Positions 26,995 to 36,765 are shown, numbered from the stretch's first letter. The stretch is DNA of 45,190 bases from Eubacteriales bacterium (GCA_029004515.1 JAQVYH010000010.1:1-45190); one strand, 5' to 3'. Notes: generated from the letters alone by a model not told the origin. Translations and numbers: made by a program.

Positions 26995-28154
26995 TAATAA
27001 TCCTCTCTCTTGAGTTGAATGGTCTCTGTTCCATCAATAGCTTTTTGAACAAGACCTTCAAAATCAACCTTTTCTTCTGAAAGCTTAATTTTATCAAGCC
27101 TAGGCTTGGTATTTGGATGCTTTGGTGTAAATACTGTACAACAATCTTCATAAGGTAATATTGAAGTTTCAAAAGTACCGATTTTACGAGCTATAGTAAC
27201 GATTTCTTCTTTATCCATACCGATTACAGGTCTGTATACAGGTAAACTACAAACTGCATTGGTTACAACAAGGCTTTCCATTGTCTGTGATGCAACCTGT
27301 CCAACACTTTCACCTGTTATAAGTGCCAAAGAGCCATTCTTTTTAGCGATCCTATCAGCTATAGTCATCATAAATCTACGCATAAGAATTGTTAGTTGCT
27401 CTTCAGGACATTTATCGTTAATTTCAAGCTGTATTTCTGTAAATGGGACGATATGAACGTTCATCGTGCCACAATAGGAGGTCAGAATTTTTGCCAAATC
27501 CATAACCTTTTCTTTCGCTCTTTCAGATGTATAAGGATAGCTATAAAAATGTACAGCTTCTAATTCTACACCCCTTTTAGCAATCATATATCCTGCTACA
27601 GGGCTATCGATACCACCGGATAACAAAAGAGTTGCCTTGCCATTGGAGCCTGTTGGCATACCGCCAACACCAGCGATTTTATTGAGATAAATATATGCAC
27701 CAAAGTCTCTTACCTCAACCTTTACAGTTATATCAGGATTGTGAACATCAACTGTAAGGCGTGGATTAGTACTTAAGATTGCGCCGCCTGTATTCGCACA
27801 AATATCAGGTGATTTGAAAGGAAACCTTTTGTCTGCTCTTTTGGCTTCAACTTTAAAACTACCTGTTTTATCCTTCATAAGTTGCGCTGCATGTTCCTTG
27901 ATTTTTTCCAAGTCTTTTTCTACAACATCGGCTATTGCAACAGAAACAATACCAAATACTTTACTAACCTTTTCAGCTATTTCTTCAGTTCGTTCTTCTT
28001 CGCATTGAATATAAACTGTAGCCTGCGCAGTTTTTACAGAAACATCATCGCCAAGGGCTCTTTGAATGTTTTTTACAAGTCTTTTTTCGAACAAGGGACG
28101 ATTCAATCCCTTTAAAATAATTTCACCATATTTTGCAAGTATTATTTTCTCCAC
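26994..28154 (-). CDS. thiI: tRNA 4-thiouridine synthase ThiI
   Basis: ThiI transfers sulfur from a cysteine desulfurase to U8 of tRNA and, in some bacteria, to ThiS for thiamine synthesis. The 386-residue protein has a ferredoxin-like N-terminus and a THUMP domain (about 60-165), then a PP-loop adenylation domain with SGGIDSP at 179-185. The C-terminal rhodanese domain of E. coli ThiI is absent, as in Bacillus, where a dedicated NifS-type desulfurase hands over sulfur directly. nifS lies immediately upstream, so the pair forms a complete s4U8 system. Start is GTG 28154 with AGGAG upstream. Confidence 0.95.
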   Translation of the reverse strand: MEKIILAKYGEIILKGLNRPLFEKRLVKNIQRALGDDVSVKTAQATVYIQCEEERTEEIAEKVSKVFGIVSVAIADVVEKDLEKIKEHAAQLMKDKTGSFKVEAKRADKRFPFKSPDICANTGGAILSTNPRLTVDVHNPDITVKVEVRDFGAYIYLNKIAGVGGMPTGSNGKATLLLSGGIDSPVAGYMIAKRGVELEAVHFYSYPYTSERAKEKVMDLAKILTSYCGTMNVHIVPFTEIQLEINDKCPEEQLTILMRRFMMTIADRIAKKNGSLALITGESVGQVASQTMESLVVTNAVCSLPVYRPVIGMDKEEIVTIARKIGTFETSILPYEDCCTVFTPKHPNTKPRLDKIKLSEEKVDFEGLVQKAIDGTETIQLKREDY

Positions 28155-28159
28155 TTTAA

Positions 28160-29284
28160 CTATCTCCTGACTTTCATTATCTTTATTAACTTTGTTGCTT
28201 CTTCCTCTATAATAGTTCTTGCCTCGACTATATCTTCTATTGTTAATTCGTGCGAAAAGCTTATTCTTATGCTAGAATCTATAAGATTACGCCTTATAGC
28301 CATGGCTGTTAAGACATGGCTAAGTTCAGGATGATTAGATGCACACGCTGAACCTGATGAAACATAGATACCTCTCATAGCAAGAGCATTAAGGAGTACT
28401 TCGGATTTTAATCCTTCAAAACCTATTGATAAAATGTATGGTGAACAATTATCTGATGATAAAATTTCACCAACATTGATTTTTCTCATTTCTTCGTTAA
28501 GCTTATCAACATAATTATAACGTTCTTTACTGTTATATCCATCAACTGCGGCTCCAAAAGCGGATATTCCAGGAACATTCTCTGTTCCGGAGCGCAAGTC
28601 GTTTTCTTGTCCACCGCCGATTATGAAAGGCTTAATTCGTATGCCTTTTTTTATGTAAAGAGCACCGCAACCCTTCAATCCTCCGATTTTGTGTGCTGAG
28701 ACACTAATCAAATCGGCATTAAATTTATCTGGAATTTTACAAAAACCCTGAACACTATCTGTATGAAAAATAGCCTTGGATTTTTCTTTAACTATGCGAT
28801 ATATATCATTAATCGGTTGAATTGACCCAACCTCATTGTTAACGTGAATTATACTTACAAGTAATGTATTATCATTTAGGCTGTCGCTCAGTTCATCCAT
28901 ATTTATTATGCCCTTGCTATCACAGCCAATGTATTTGACATCATAACCTTCATTTTCGAGCTGTTTAAAGATATTTAAAACAGACTTATGTTCGATTTTA
29001 GATGTTATGATTCTGCCTTTTGTTCTCATCATTGTCAAAGAACCTAATATGGCCATGTTATTACTTTCACTACCACAAGATGTAAAAGTGATTTCGCTTG
29101 GTGAAACAGACAGCTTTTCTGCAATTATACCACGAGCATTTTTAACTAGTTTTTCCGCATTGAAGCCTAGTGTATGTCGTGATGATGGATTACCAAAATC
29201 AGTATCAAAAGCATTTATAGCGGCATTTTTTGCCTCTGTAGATGGCTTTGTTGTTGATGCATTATCAAGATATATGCACTTCAA
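28160..29284 (-). CDS. Cysteine desulfurase, NifS/IscS family
   Basis: This PLP enzyme removes sulfur from cysteine as a persulfide. The 374-residue protein has the PLP Lys in SAHK (K199), the HTDSVQG motif at 174-180 and the catalytic Cys C314 in the short loop SSGSACAS. Adjacency to thiI, five bp apart, indicates that its main partner is ThiI, as for NifZ of Bacillus, rather than an Fe-S scaffold; no iscU is nearby. Start TTG 29284 lies nine bases after AAGGAG. It is the first gene of the nifS-thiI-pncC-smc-ftsY run. Confidence 0.94.
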   Translation of the reverse strand: MKCIYLDNASTTKPSTEAKNAAINAFDTDFGNPSSRHTLGFNAEKLVKNARGIIAEKLSVSPSEITFTSCGSESNNMAILGSLTMMRTKGRIITSKIEHKSVLNIFKQLENEGYDVKYIGCDSKGIINMDELSDSLNDNTLLVSIIHVNNEVGSIQPINDIYRIVKEKSKAIFHTDSVQGFCKIPDKFNADLISVSAHKIGGLKGCGALYIKKGIRIKPFIIGGGQENDLRSGTENVPGISAFGAAVDGYNSKERYNYVDKLNEEMRKINVGEILSSDNCSPYILSIGFEGLKSEVLLNALAMRGIYVSSGSACASNHPELSHVLTAMAIRRNLIDSSIRISFSHELTIEDIVEARTIIEEEATKLIKIMKVRR

Positions 29285-29314
29285 AAGTGAACACTCCTTT
29301 AGTTTCTAAAAAGC

Positions 29315-29355
29315 AAAAACAGGGTTGTCCCATTTTGCAATGAAACAACCCTCTA
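29315..29355 (-). terminator. Intrinsic terminator after yebC
   Basis: On the - strand AGGGTTGT and ACAACCCT pair around a ~16-base loop, followed by GTTTTTG. Confidence 0.75.
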
Positions 29356-29358
29356 TTC

Positions 29359-30084
29359 TTATTCTTCCCAGTTATGCCATACATTCTGAACATCGTCATT
29401 ATCTTCAAGCATATCGACAAGTCTGTTCATATTAAAAATGTCTTTTTCATCTGTAAGAGCAACTGTTGTCTGCGGAACATACTGAACCTCAGCCTGTGCA
29501 AACTCATAACCTTTTTTGTCTAAAACATCATATACTGCTGAAAAGTCGTTAGGGTCGGTAACGATTTCAAAATAATCTTCTTCAGCGGCAAAATCAGTAG
29601 CACCAGCATCAAGAGCATCCATCATAACTGTATCTTCATCAAGAGAAGCATTTCTTTCAATTACCATAATGCCTTTTTTATCAAACATAAATCCAACTGA
29701 GCCAGTCTGACCAAGATTACCACCATTTTTATCAAAATAATGACGCATATCAGCAGCGGTTCTATTTTTGTTATCTGTCATGGCTTCTACCATAACAGCA
29801 ACGCCACTTGGGCCGTATCCTTCATATGTTATTTCTTCATATGATGCACCACCAGCGTCACCTGAACCTTTCAGAATACTTCTTTTAATATTATCATTTG
29901 GAAGGTTGCTAGCTTTTGCTTTTGCAATAGCATCACGTAGTTTAGAGTTAGTCTCAGGGTCTGGACCACTTTCTCTTACAGCTACAATAATGTCACGAGA
30001 GATTTTAGTGAAAATCTTACCTCTCTGTGCATCTGTCTTTTCTTTCTTTCTTTTGATTGTTGACCATTTGGAATGTCCTGACAT
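29359..30084 (-). CDS. YebC/PmpR family protein
   Basis: The 241-residue protein begins with the family hallmark SGHSKWSTIKRKKEKTDAQRGK and includes EITYEGYGPSGVAVMVE near 81-97 and DNKNRTAADMRHYFDKNGG near 103-121. YebC proteins were called DNA-binding regulators; some members have since been linked to relief of ribosome stalling at proline stretches, so the exact role here is open. AGGAGG precedes ATG 30084. The unknown 202-residue membrane-anchored gene lies about 30 bp upstream on the same strand, probably in one transcript. Confidence 0.93.
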   Translation of the reverse strand: MSGHSKWSTIKRKKEKTDAQRGKIFTKISRDIIVAVRESGPDPETNSKLRDAIAKAKASNLPNDNIKRSILKGSGDAGGASYEEITYEGYGPSGVAVMVEAMTDNKNRTAADMRHYFDKNGGNLGQTGSVGFMFDKKGIMVIERNASLDEDTVMMDALDAGATDFAAEEDYFEIVTDPNDFSAVYDVLDKKGYEFAQAEVQYVPQTTVALTDEKDIFNMNRLVDMLEDNDDVQNVWHNWEE

Positions 30085-30115
30085 AAATAAACCTCCTGTA
30101 ACATATGTTCTATGC

Positions 30116-30724
30116 CTAATTTATCATCTGTCGAAGAACCTTGTGTGCATTATTGTACATTTTCAATTCTTCGTCTTTAGCTTTTGTTGGGGTAACTCTT
30201 ATACACACATTGTATTCGTTAGTAGAAAGGTCCAAAAGAGCCATATCATCTTCATCAACCTTAAAATACCCTAAATCATTGTCGTACTGCTTAAGACTTG
30301 TGAATGTTCCAAAACTCTCTAAGTAATCCTTAACATTATCCTTAAAGATTATAAGCTGATTCTGGGCGGTCATTAAATTGACCTTTAAATGCTCTTCAGA
30401 AGCAGCTTCAAGTTCTGGATTCATGGTTCCCGTTGTGTAATTTGAAAATTGTACAACAGTAAAATCAATGACTTTTTTGCCATCACCATTTACATCTTCA
30501 ATATACTTAGAATATTCATTTTCAAATTTCTGCTGATATTCACTATCAACGAATACATCAGAAACAACCATGACACTCAAATCAGGATCAACCTGATTTA
30601 AACAGCTGACAACAGTTATCACTACTGCTATTATAGCGCAAACGACAGCAAAAGCATGCCATTTGTAATAATACCAGTAATATGAAATCTTTTCACCAAG
30701 ATTCATACCCTCTGTATGTTTCAT
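30116..30724 (-). CDS. Unknown protein with one N-terminal membrane segment
   Basis: I do not recognise this 202-residue protein. A short cytoplasmic N-terminus with an aromatic run (ISYYWYYYKWH, about 13-23) leads into one membrane segment (about 23-42), followed by an acidic soluble domain without Cys pairs or obvious catalytic motif. By topology the domain lies outside the cell. ATG 30724 follows AAAGGG. It probably shares a transcript with yebC. Just upstream, bases 30744-30763 repeat the end of lysS, showing that the region in front of this gene was rearranged. Confidence 0.8.
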   Translation of the reverse strand: MKHTEGMNLGEKISYYWYYYKWHAFAVVCAIIAVVITVVSCLNQVDPDLSVMVVSDVFVDSEYQQKFENEYSKYIEDVNGDGKKVIDFTVVQFSNYTTGTMNPELEAASEEHLKVNLMTAQNQLIIFKDNVKDYLESFGTFTSLKQYDNDLGYFKVDEDDMALLDLSTNEYNVCIRVTPTKAKDEELKMYNNAHKVLRQMIN

Positions 30725-30743
30725 ATTATCAACCCTTTAAGTT

Positions 30744-30763
30744 TGACTTCATCGTTGGGAATA
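30744..30763. repeat. 20-bp direct repeat, left copy (lysS 3'-end remnant)
   Basis: The 20 bases are identical to 33434-33453 inside the lysS 3' end and encode the same FPTMKS residues on the - strand. The pair bounds a 2.69-kb segment. Confidence 0.85.
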
Positions 30764-31131
30764 CACCGTATGCCCACATGTAAGCACTTACAGACTATTA
30801 TAACTCATAAACACAGGATTTGTCAACACTTGATACTCCATAATTCTCCTTATATCTCTATCACAAAATTTTGTATATGTTGTCGTAAAGCCTAGCAGAT
30901 TTAATTTAACTACTTACTTTCGGATATATGGATTTGTATTTCAATACCAAATGTAAACTATTCTCAAACAAAAAGGACACCATCACCAATAAAGGTGATA
31001 AGGTCCTGATTATTTTACTATATCAAGGCTAGTAATTTGTCGTAAATCTGTCGCAAAATTTAAATATCCAATTTCTAATTTACATATTCATTATGCTGTA
31101 TATTGCATGAAAAGTCAATAAGCAGGCGCGG
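30764..31131. other. Non-coding stretch left of the copper-amine-oxidase-domain gene
   Basis: About 370 AT-rich bases with no gene. It holds one terminator (30970-31007) and three short TGTCG(T/C)AAA words near 30890, 31038 and 31050 whose meaning is unknown. Confidence 0.6.
30970..31007 (-). terminator. Intrinsic terminator of the copper-amine-oxidase-domain gene
   Basis: On the - strand AGGACCTTATCACC and GGTGATGGTGTCCT form a stem with an internal loop, followed by TTTTTG. It lies about 125 bp after the stop codon. Confidence 0.75.
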
Positions 31132-33054
31132 TTAGTCCTCTGTGTACGGTGACACGTTAGGCTCTATCCATGCTTTGCCGTCGCGCCAGTCTACATCGAA
31201 GTCAAACAGCTTTGCGATGTCCCTCAGCTTAATATAGTTGTTGCCCCCGATGGTGTATGCGGTCAGCCCAGTCACTGCATCACCGGTGTCACCCCATACA
31301 AAGTTAGTCGTGCTTGATTGAGCGGTTTTATCGGTAGCATCAATATTCTCGAGCTCACCGCCAACAAAATTGTAACTCATTTTGTTATACAGCTTCGCCT
31401 TGCCGTCCTCCCAGCGCACATCAAAGCGTGTTTTCAGGAGTGCACCCACATCACGGAGCTTGACATAATTATTTTCGTTGATACTGTAAGCTGGAAGATT
31501 AACCTCCGCACCATTCAGCATAAAAGCAGTTTTAGTCTGCTTGGCGGTGACAGTCGCAGATGGAGCTATTGTGGGGGAAGGTGCGTCTGAAAGCGCATTA
31601 GGCTTTATAAAAACGACTTTGGATAAGTCGGGAGCGGAACCCTTTGAGACTTCAGCAAATACTCCACTACCTGTGCCTTTTACAAGGTAACTTTGGTTGT
31701 CATAAACCCTTATTGTACTGAATCCTGACTTTGGATATGTGTTGATTCTATACGTTAGCTTATTAATATCCGCGTGCAATTGCAGATCCGCTGCACATAA
31801 ATTGCTGCATACCACATAACGATCCCAATACTCAATTGTATATTCAGGTCCTTCTTCTTTATCTTCACCTACGAGTGTAACCTTAAATGGTTTATCAGGC
31901 TTTTTTTCTGATAGAATAAGCCAGTAATTATATCCTTTATCAGGGTAAACCCATCTATCACCAATTTTCATATAGTATTCACCGGACTCAATAACTGTGG
32001 CGTTGGCGTCTGGTGAGGTTGACGTAGATGGTGTCGATTCGACCTTTTCCGAAGCAGTCACTTTCTGTTCGACTGAAAAATCACCCATGCTTATTTTAAC
32101 AGTGGAGGTACTGGAAGGGATTACATATTCGCCTCCTTGATACATTCTCTGACCACCAACTGAAATGTTGAGGCAGTCGCCACTGAGTACCTCTGAGGTT
32201 CCGTCCTTATAGTTAGTCTTAACAGAGTAGTCACCTGTGGAGAAGGTCGAGCTACCCGCATCAGGTTCGTCAATCACTTCAACAGAAGAAACAAACGGCG
32301 TAACTGTAAACGGAATGACAATACTCTTGTTCCCAACAACTACCCAAAGGTCTTTCTCTCCTGGAACCCAGAAGCGATATCCCTTCGTGATTTGAGAACC
32401 ATGCTCTTTATATTTCATTCCGCGTGACCCAGCATAGTAGGTAAGATCATCCCAATCTAAATTTTGGTAGGCGAGTTCTTCACCATATGATCCGATACCG
32501 GCACGGACTATAATTGACGTCGGGTCAAATGCATCCGCTCCTTGGCGGTAGGATGTCTGAGACATTGATGAGGCGAGTGTGAACTCACTAATGTTTTGCC
32601 AATCAACATCTGGCAATACACCTATTCGCATAGAACAAACGGCGGTTTTAGATGATGGAAACTTAACACCTGCTTTATCCGCAGCTGTTTTCCATCCCTT
32701 GTATTCCGAGTCTGTCATTTCACATTGCAATGTTAAGGTGAAATACCCTACTTGGTCGAATACATATCCTTCTTGCAGTGGCATACCGTTTAGCCACCAT
32801 TTAGGATTGTACCCAAAGTGAGCTTCGTTTGCGCCGCTGTAGTAGTACCCAATTGTAGCTCTGATGTTTTCAAATCTTTCGCCAACTTTAAAGGTGTCCG
32901 CGGGAGTACCCGAAAACCCTTTACTTGAAACGATATGGTATTTGCCGGTTAGTGAATCGAACACACAAGGTGAGCCCGCCGCCAGTGCCGTTGAAGGCAT
33001 TAAGGCAAGCACCATGCACAAGGTGAGCAGTATGCCCATAATTTGTTTTCTCAT
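31132..33054 (-). CDS. Secreted protein with copper amine oxidase N-terminal-like domains
   Basis: The roughly 640-residue protein has a clear signal peptide (MRKQIMGILLTLCMVLALMPSTALA, cut near ALA-AG). The middle (about 260-345) looks like a bacterial Ig-like domain. The C-terminus (about 510-635) has paired modules of the copper-amine-oxidase-N type: AYSINENNYVKLRDVGALL and AYTIGGNNYIKLRDIAKLF, each followed by a W/DG strand (VRWEDGKAKLY, VDWRDGKAWIE). Such domains are common on Firmicute surface proteins and do not imply amine oxidase activity. Start ATG 33054 is preferred for spacing to GGAG; ATG 33057 is possible. GC looks higher than the neighbours, and it lies between lysS-tail repeats, suggesting acquisition. 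Confidence 0.85.
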   Translation of the reverse strand: MRKQIMGILLTLCMVLALMPSTALAAGSPCVFDSLTGKYHIVSSKGFSGTPADTFKVGERFENIRATIGYYYSGANEAHFGYNPKWWLNGMPLQEGYVFDQVGYFTLTLQCEMTDSEYKGWKTAADKAGVKFPSSKTAVCSMRIGVLPDVDWQNISEFTLASSMSQTSYRQGADAFDPTSIIVRAGIGSYGEELAYQNLDWDDLTYYAGSRGMKYKEHGSQITKGYRFWVPGEKDLWVVVGNKSIVIPFTVTPFVSSVEVIDEPDAGSSTFSTGDYSVKTNYKDGTSEVLSGDCLNISVGGQRMYQGGEYVIPSSTSTVKISMGDFSVEQKVTASEKVESTPSTSTSPDANATVIESGEYYMKIGDRWVYPDKGYNYWLILSEKKPDKPFKVTLVGEDKEEGPEYTIEYWDRYVVCSNLCAADLQLHADINKLTYRINTYPKSGFSTIRVYDNQSYLVKGTGSGVFAEVSKGSAPDLSKVVFIKPNALSDAPSPTIAPSATVTAKQTKTAFMLNGAEVNLPAYSINENNYVKLRDVGALLKTRFDVRWEDGKAKLYNKMSYNFVGGELENIDATDKTAQSSTTNFVWGDTGDAVTGLTAYTIGGNNYIKLRDIAKLFDFDVDWRDGKAWIEPNVSPYTED

Positions 33055-33057
33055 CAT

Positions 33058-33421
33058 TTTTCTCCTTTAGTATTAAATTTATGTTGGGTATGTATTTAAC
33101 TATTTATTCCGCGCTAGTCAATATGTATAAAAAGTATATAGCGGATACCCTGGGACGAAGAAAGTTTATTCTCAATCAGATACACCGACATATTGAAGTG
33201 TTACAACTCACTCATAACCTAATCTATCGTCAACATGACAGCTGATATACATAACTAAGCAACTTCCTACAAGAAAAAGAAAAGCTTAGCAAATCTTGTA
33301 GGAAAAATCGATATATATACTAATGAACTCTTGCGAATCAGCAAGAGTTCATTTTATTAATTTTTCCGTAAGACTTATTATTTTATAGTATGCGCCTTAA
33401 AAACCCCATCAATAAGTGTTT
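33058..33421. other. Non-coding stretch between the secreted-protein gene and lysS
   Basis: No gene is seen in these 360 bases. Two hairpins stand out: TGAACTCTTGC/GCAAGAGTTCA at about 33324-33351, with T-rich sequence on its + side, and CTACAAGA/TCTTGTAG at about 33265-33299. Either could end lysS transcription, but neither has a good T run on the - strand. Confidence 0.5.
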
Positions 33422-34909
33422 TTACTTGTCAAGTGACTTCATCGTTGGGAATAAGAGAACATCTCTGATTGCCTGTGAATCAGTAAGAAGCATACACATA
33501 CGGTCAATGCCATAACCGATACCGCCTGTTGGAGGCATACCAATTTCAAGGGCGTTCATGAAGTCTTCATCTGTTGTGTTGGCTTCTTCATCACCCTGTG
33601 CAAGAAGTTCTTCCTGCGCTTTAAATCTTTCTCTCTGATCAATTGGGTCGTTAAGCTCTGAATATGCATTTGCCATTTCCCAACCATTCATAAAGAATTC
33701 AAATCTTTCTACATAATCAGGATTTTCAGGCTTACGCTTTGTAAGCGGTGAAATCTCAACAGGATGATCCATAACAAATGTTGGCTGAATCATATGTTCT
33801 TCTACAAATTCTTCGAAGAATGTATTTAAAATATCACCTTTCTTATGGTGAGGCTCATATTCAACATGATGCTCATCAGCAATCTTTCGAGCTTCTTCAA
33901 TAGAATTAATTTCATTGAAGTCGACACCTGAATGCTTCTTAACGGCATCAAGCATAGTGATTCTTTCAAAAGGCTTACCGAGATCCATCTCTACGCCATT
34001 ATAAACAATCTTTGTTGTACCAAGGACTTCCTGTGCAACATAACGATACATGTTTTCTGTAAGGTCCATCATACCATGATAATCTGTATATGCCTGATAT
34101 AACTCCATAAGAGTAAATTCAGGGTTATGACGAGTGTCAAGTCCTTCGTTTCTAAATACTCTGCCAATTTCGTATACTCTTTCAAGTCCACCTACGATTA
34201 AGCGCTTTAAGTATAATTCAAGAGATATTCTAAGTTTTAAATCTTCATCAAGAGCATTAAAATGAGTTTCAAAAGGTCTTGCTGCTGCACCACCTGCATT
34301 TGAAACAAGCATTGGGGTTTCAACTTCAATAAAATTCTGTTCTGTTAAAAACTTTCTGATTGTTGCAATTATCTTGGAACGCTTGATGAATGTATCTTTA
34401 ACATCATCGTTCATAATCAGGTCAACATATCTCTGGCGATAACGAGCGTCAGTATCTGTAAGACCGTGGAATTTTTCCGGAAGGGTCTGCAGACTCTTGC
34501 TTAAAAGGGTAACTTCGGTTGCATGAATTGAAATTTCTTCAGTCTTTGTCTTAAATACTGTACCCTTAATACCTACAATGTCACCAATATCAAGCTTTTT
34601 AAACGCTTTGTATGGGTCTTCTCCAATTGCATCTCTTGTAACATAAATCTGGATTCCGCCTTCAAGGTCCTTAATATTACAAAATGATGCCTTACCCATT
34701 ACACGCTTAAACATCAATCTACCTGCAACAGACACCTCTTTACCTTCAAGAGCATCATAGTTGTTCTTCACTTCTATAGAATGATGAGTTTGATTATATT
34801 TTGTTATTTCAAATGGATCATTTCCGCTTTGCTGTAATTCCGCAAGCTTATCTCTTCTAACTCTCAAAATTTCATTGAGGTCAAGTGATCCGTTTTCCAT
34901 TTCTGCCAT
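33422..34909 (-). CDS. lysS: Lysyl-tRNA synthetase (class II)
   Basis: LysRS charges tRNA-Lys. The 495-residue class II enzyme has the N-terminal OB-fold anticodon-binding domain (about 50-145, with [21 protein letters not shown]), motif 1 around FIEVETPML, motif 2 [20 protein letters not shown] and motif 3 [13 protein letters not shown] near the end. Start ATG 34909 is preferred: GGAGG lies nine bases before it, while an upstream TTG at 34927 would begin inside that site. greA is 18 bp upstream, a common pairing. The last 20 bases before the stop region are duplicated at 30744. Confidence 0.97.
   Translation of the reverse strand: MAEMENGSLDLNEILRVRRDKLAELQQSGNDPFEITKYNQTHHSIEVKNNYDALEGKEVSVAGRLMFKRVMGKASFCNIKDLEGGIQIYVTRDAIGEDPYKAFKKLDIGDIVGIKGTVFKTKTEEISIHATEVTLLSKSLQTLPEKFHGLTDTDARYRQRYVDLIMNDDVKDTFIKRSKIIATIRKFLTEQNFIEVETPMLVSNAGGAAARPFETHFNALDEDLKLRISLELYLKRLIVGGLERVYEIGRVFRNEGLDTRHNPEFTLMELYQAYTDYHGMMDLTENMYRYVAQEVLGTTKIVYNGVEMDLGKPFERITMLDAVKKHSGVDFNEINSIEEARKIADEHHVEYEPHHKKGDILNTFFEEFVEEHMIQPTFVMDHPVEISPLTKRKPENPDYVERFEFFMNGWEMANAYSELNDPIDQRERFKAQEELLAQGDEEANTTDEDFMNALEIGMPPTGGIGYGIDRMCMLLTDSQAIRDVLLFPTMKSLDK
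33434..33453. repeat. 20-bp direct repeat, right copy (within lysS 3' end)
   Basis: Identical to 30744-30763. This copy belongs to the intact lysS coding sequence (FPTMKS). Confidence 0.85.
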
Positions 34910-34927
34910 TATTGTTAACCTCCGCAA

Positions 34928-35401
34928 TTATTTTTCGATTGATAAAATCTTGTATTCGCATACTCCGGATGGAGTTTCAACTGACACTTTATCTCCTACT
35001 TTTTTACCAATAAATGATGCACCAACTGGTGATTCGTCAGAAAGCTTACCCTTAAATGGATTTGCTTCGGTAGAACCAACGATTGAGTACTCAACAGTTT
35101 CTTTGTAGGTTATGTCTTTAACCTTTATTTTACACCCAACTGAAACCTTTTCTGTATCGATTTCTTCTTCGTCAATAAGCTTAACATTCTTAAGCATAGC
35201 TTCAATTTGAGCAATTCTAACTTCCATCTGTGCCTGTTCGTTCTTAGCTTCGTCGTATTCGGAGTTTTCAGAAAGGTCACCAAATCCTCTTGCTTCTTTA
35301 ATCTTTTCTGCTACTTCGTTTCGACCAACAGTCTTAAGATGTTCAAGTTCTTTTTCGAGTTTTTCAAGACCTTCATAAGTCAGAGTTATCTGTTTAGCCA
35401 T
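34928..35401 (-). CDS. greA: Transcription elongation factor GreA
   Basis: GreA rescues backtracked RNA polymerase by stimulating transcript cleavage. At 157 residues it is of normal length. The N-terminal coiled coil (about 1-75) includes [20 protein letters not shown] and the tip segment [15 protein letters not shown] with the acidic residues that reach the active site. The C-terminal FKBP-like domain has [21 protein letters not shown]. It is the first gene of a greA-lysS operon with a consensus promoter. Confidence 0.97.
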   Translation of the reverse strand: MAKQITLTYEGLEKLEKELEHLKTVGRNEVAEKIKEARGFGDLSENSEYDEAKNEQAQMEVRIAQIEAMLKNVKLIDEEEIDTEKVSVGCKIKVKDITYKETVEYSIVGSTEANPFKGKLSDESPVGASFIGKKVGDKVSVETPSGVCEYKILSIEK

Positions 35402-35453
35402 AATACACGCTCCTATTTGATTGGTTTATTTTGCATAATTATCCAATTAAGAT

Positions 35454-35482
35454 ATTATACTCGCTTTTCATGGTTATGTCAA
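35454..35482 (-). promoter_or_regulatory. Consensus sigma-A promoter of greA-lysS
   Basis: TTGACA (35477-35482) and TATAAT (35454-35459) are exactly 17 bp apart on the - strand. The -35 box overlaps the dinB stop codon. Confidence 0.85.
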
Positions 35483-36747
35483 GCATTTTTGACATTATTG
35501 TTTCTAATGGTCGAAAGTGAAAACTCGGGAGAAAACGCAACAATTTTAGTGTTGTTATGAGCTGAATTATGAAGGGTGCTGCATGGCATCAAAACGCTTT
35601 CGCCAAACCTTCTCCTTACGTCATCAGCAGCATCGTCAAAAGTGTTCCAAACAACCTCCTTAGCTCCTGTCCATACATTGTTTTGTATGACTTTATCAGA
35701 TTTAAGTCCCCAAAATGCAACACCAACTCTTCTTATAGGCGTTTTAGTCCACATTTCTGTCAAGAGTTCGCATGCTGTATTCACTAATGTATATGTGCAA
35801 TTAGAGTGTCCGATAATGGTGTTTTGATGAGTGTTTTCCACTCTTTCTCTTGAAAACAAATTAACTGTAACACCGCTAGCAGTAAGATTCTTCTCTCTCA
35901 GCCTAACACATAATTTTTCGCATAGGGTTATAAGGTATGTTCTAGTATCTTCATAAGTGTTTACATCACGAGGAGTTGTATAGGACATACTCATACTTTT
36001 TGGTGGTGAGACTTCGGTTTTTACTTCACTTAGATCTAATCCATTAGCCGCTGCAATTAAGATTTCTGCGCTGCTTTTTAAAATCGGTCGTAGTGATTCT
36101 GGAGATGCTTTTGCAAGATCGCCTATTCGCAAAATCCCTGCTTTGTTAAGCTTGCTTGCTGTTTTTTTCCCAACTGAAAACAGGTCTCCCACAGGCAAAG
36201 GCCACATTTTATCTTTTATCATATAAGGATATAGCTCGTGGATTCGGTCGGGCTTTTCAAAATCACTCGCCATCTTTGCAAGAAGTTTGTTTGTAGATAT
36301 TCCCACATTAACAGTGAACCCTAAATTATCTTTTACCGCCTTGCTTATAGCTTTTGCACATTCGTAAGGATTACCATAAAACCTTTCCATATCGCTATAG
36401 TCCACAAAACATTCATCAACTGAAAATTGTTCTACACTAGGAGAAAAATTTAATAATAAATTATAAAAATCTATACTCTTTTGTGCGTATATATTATCTG
36501 ACATAGGCAATACGACAAGCTCCGGACATTTCTTTTTTGCCAGATGCAAGGGTTCTCCTGTTTTGATTCCGCAACGAGATGCAGGGATAGATTTAGCCAG
36601 CACTATCCCGTGTCTTGTGCTTTCCCTACCGCTTATTACTGAAGGTATGAGTCTGGGATCAAACCGACTTCCTCTTTCTACCATATCTGCTGCTGTCCAT
36701 GATAAAAAAGCTGAATTTGCATCTATATGAAAAATTGTTCTGCTCAT
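35479..36747 (-). CDS. dinB: DNA polymerase IV (Y-family translesion polymerase)
   Basis: DinB copies damaged DNA during the SOS response. The 422-residue protein has the catalytic acidic residues in FHIDANSAFLSW (D9) and FSVDECFVDYSD (D111, E112), the helix-hairpin-helix near 185-205 (VGKKTASKLNKAGILRIGDLA) and the little-finger domain at about 235-345. No beta-clamp motif is obvious at the C-terminus. Start ATG 36747 is preferred: GAGGTG is six bases before it; a GTG at 36756 is part of that site. A perfect LexA box lies in the promoter. Confidence 0.94.
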   Translation of the reverse strand: MSRTIFHIDANSAFLSWTAADMVERGSRFDPRLIPSVISGRESTRHGIVLAKSIPASRCGIKTGEPLHLAKKKCPELVVLPMSDNIYAQKSIDFYNLLLNFSPSVEQFSVDECFVDYSDMERFYGNPYECAKAISKAVKDNLGFTVNVGISTNKLLAKMASDFEKPDRIHELYPYMIKDKMWPLPVGDLFSVGKKTASKLNKAGILRIGDLAKASPESLRPILKSSAEILIAAANGLDLSEVKTEVSPPKSMSMSYTTPRDVNTYEDTRTYLITLCEKLCVRLREKNLTASGVTVNLFSRERVENTHQNTIIGHSNCTYTLVNTACELLTEMWTKTPIRRVGVAFWGLKSDKVIQNNVWTGAKEVVWNTFDDAADDVRRRFGESVLMPCSTLHNSAHNNTKIVAFSPEFSLSTIRNNNVKNA

Positions 36748-36765
36748 AAAAAACACCTCAATATT

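Noticed and set aside
28579-28595. GGAACATTCTCTGTTCC, palindrome resembling an SOS box
   Set aside because: The spacing and flanks do not match CGAAC-N4-GTTCG, and it lies inside the nifS coding sequence.
31132-33054. Copper amine oxidase enzyme
   Set aside because: Only the N-terminal-type domain is present, a common surface module; no catalytic amine oxidase domain is visible.
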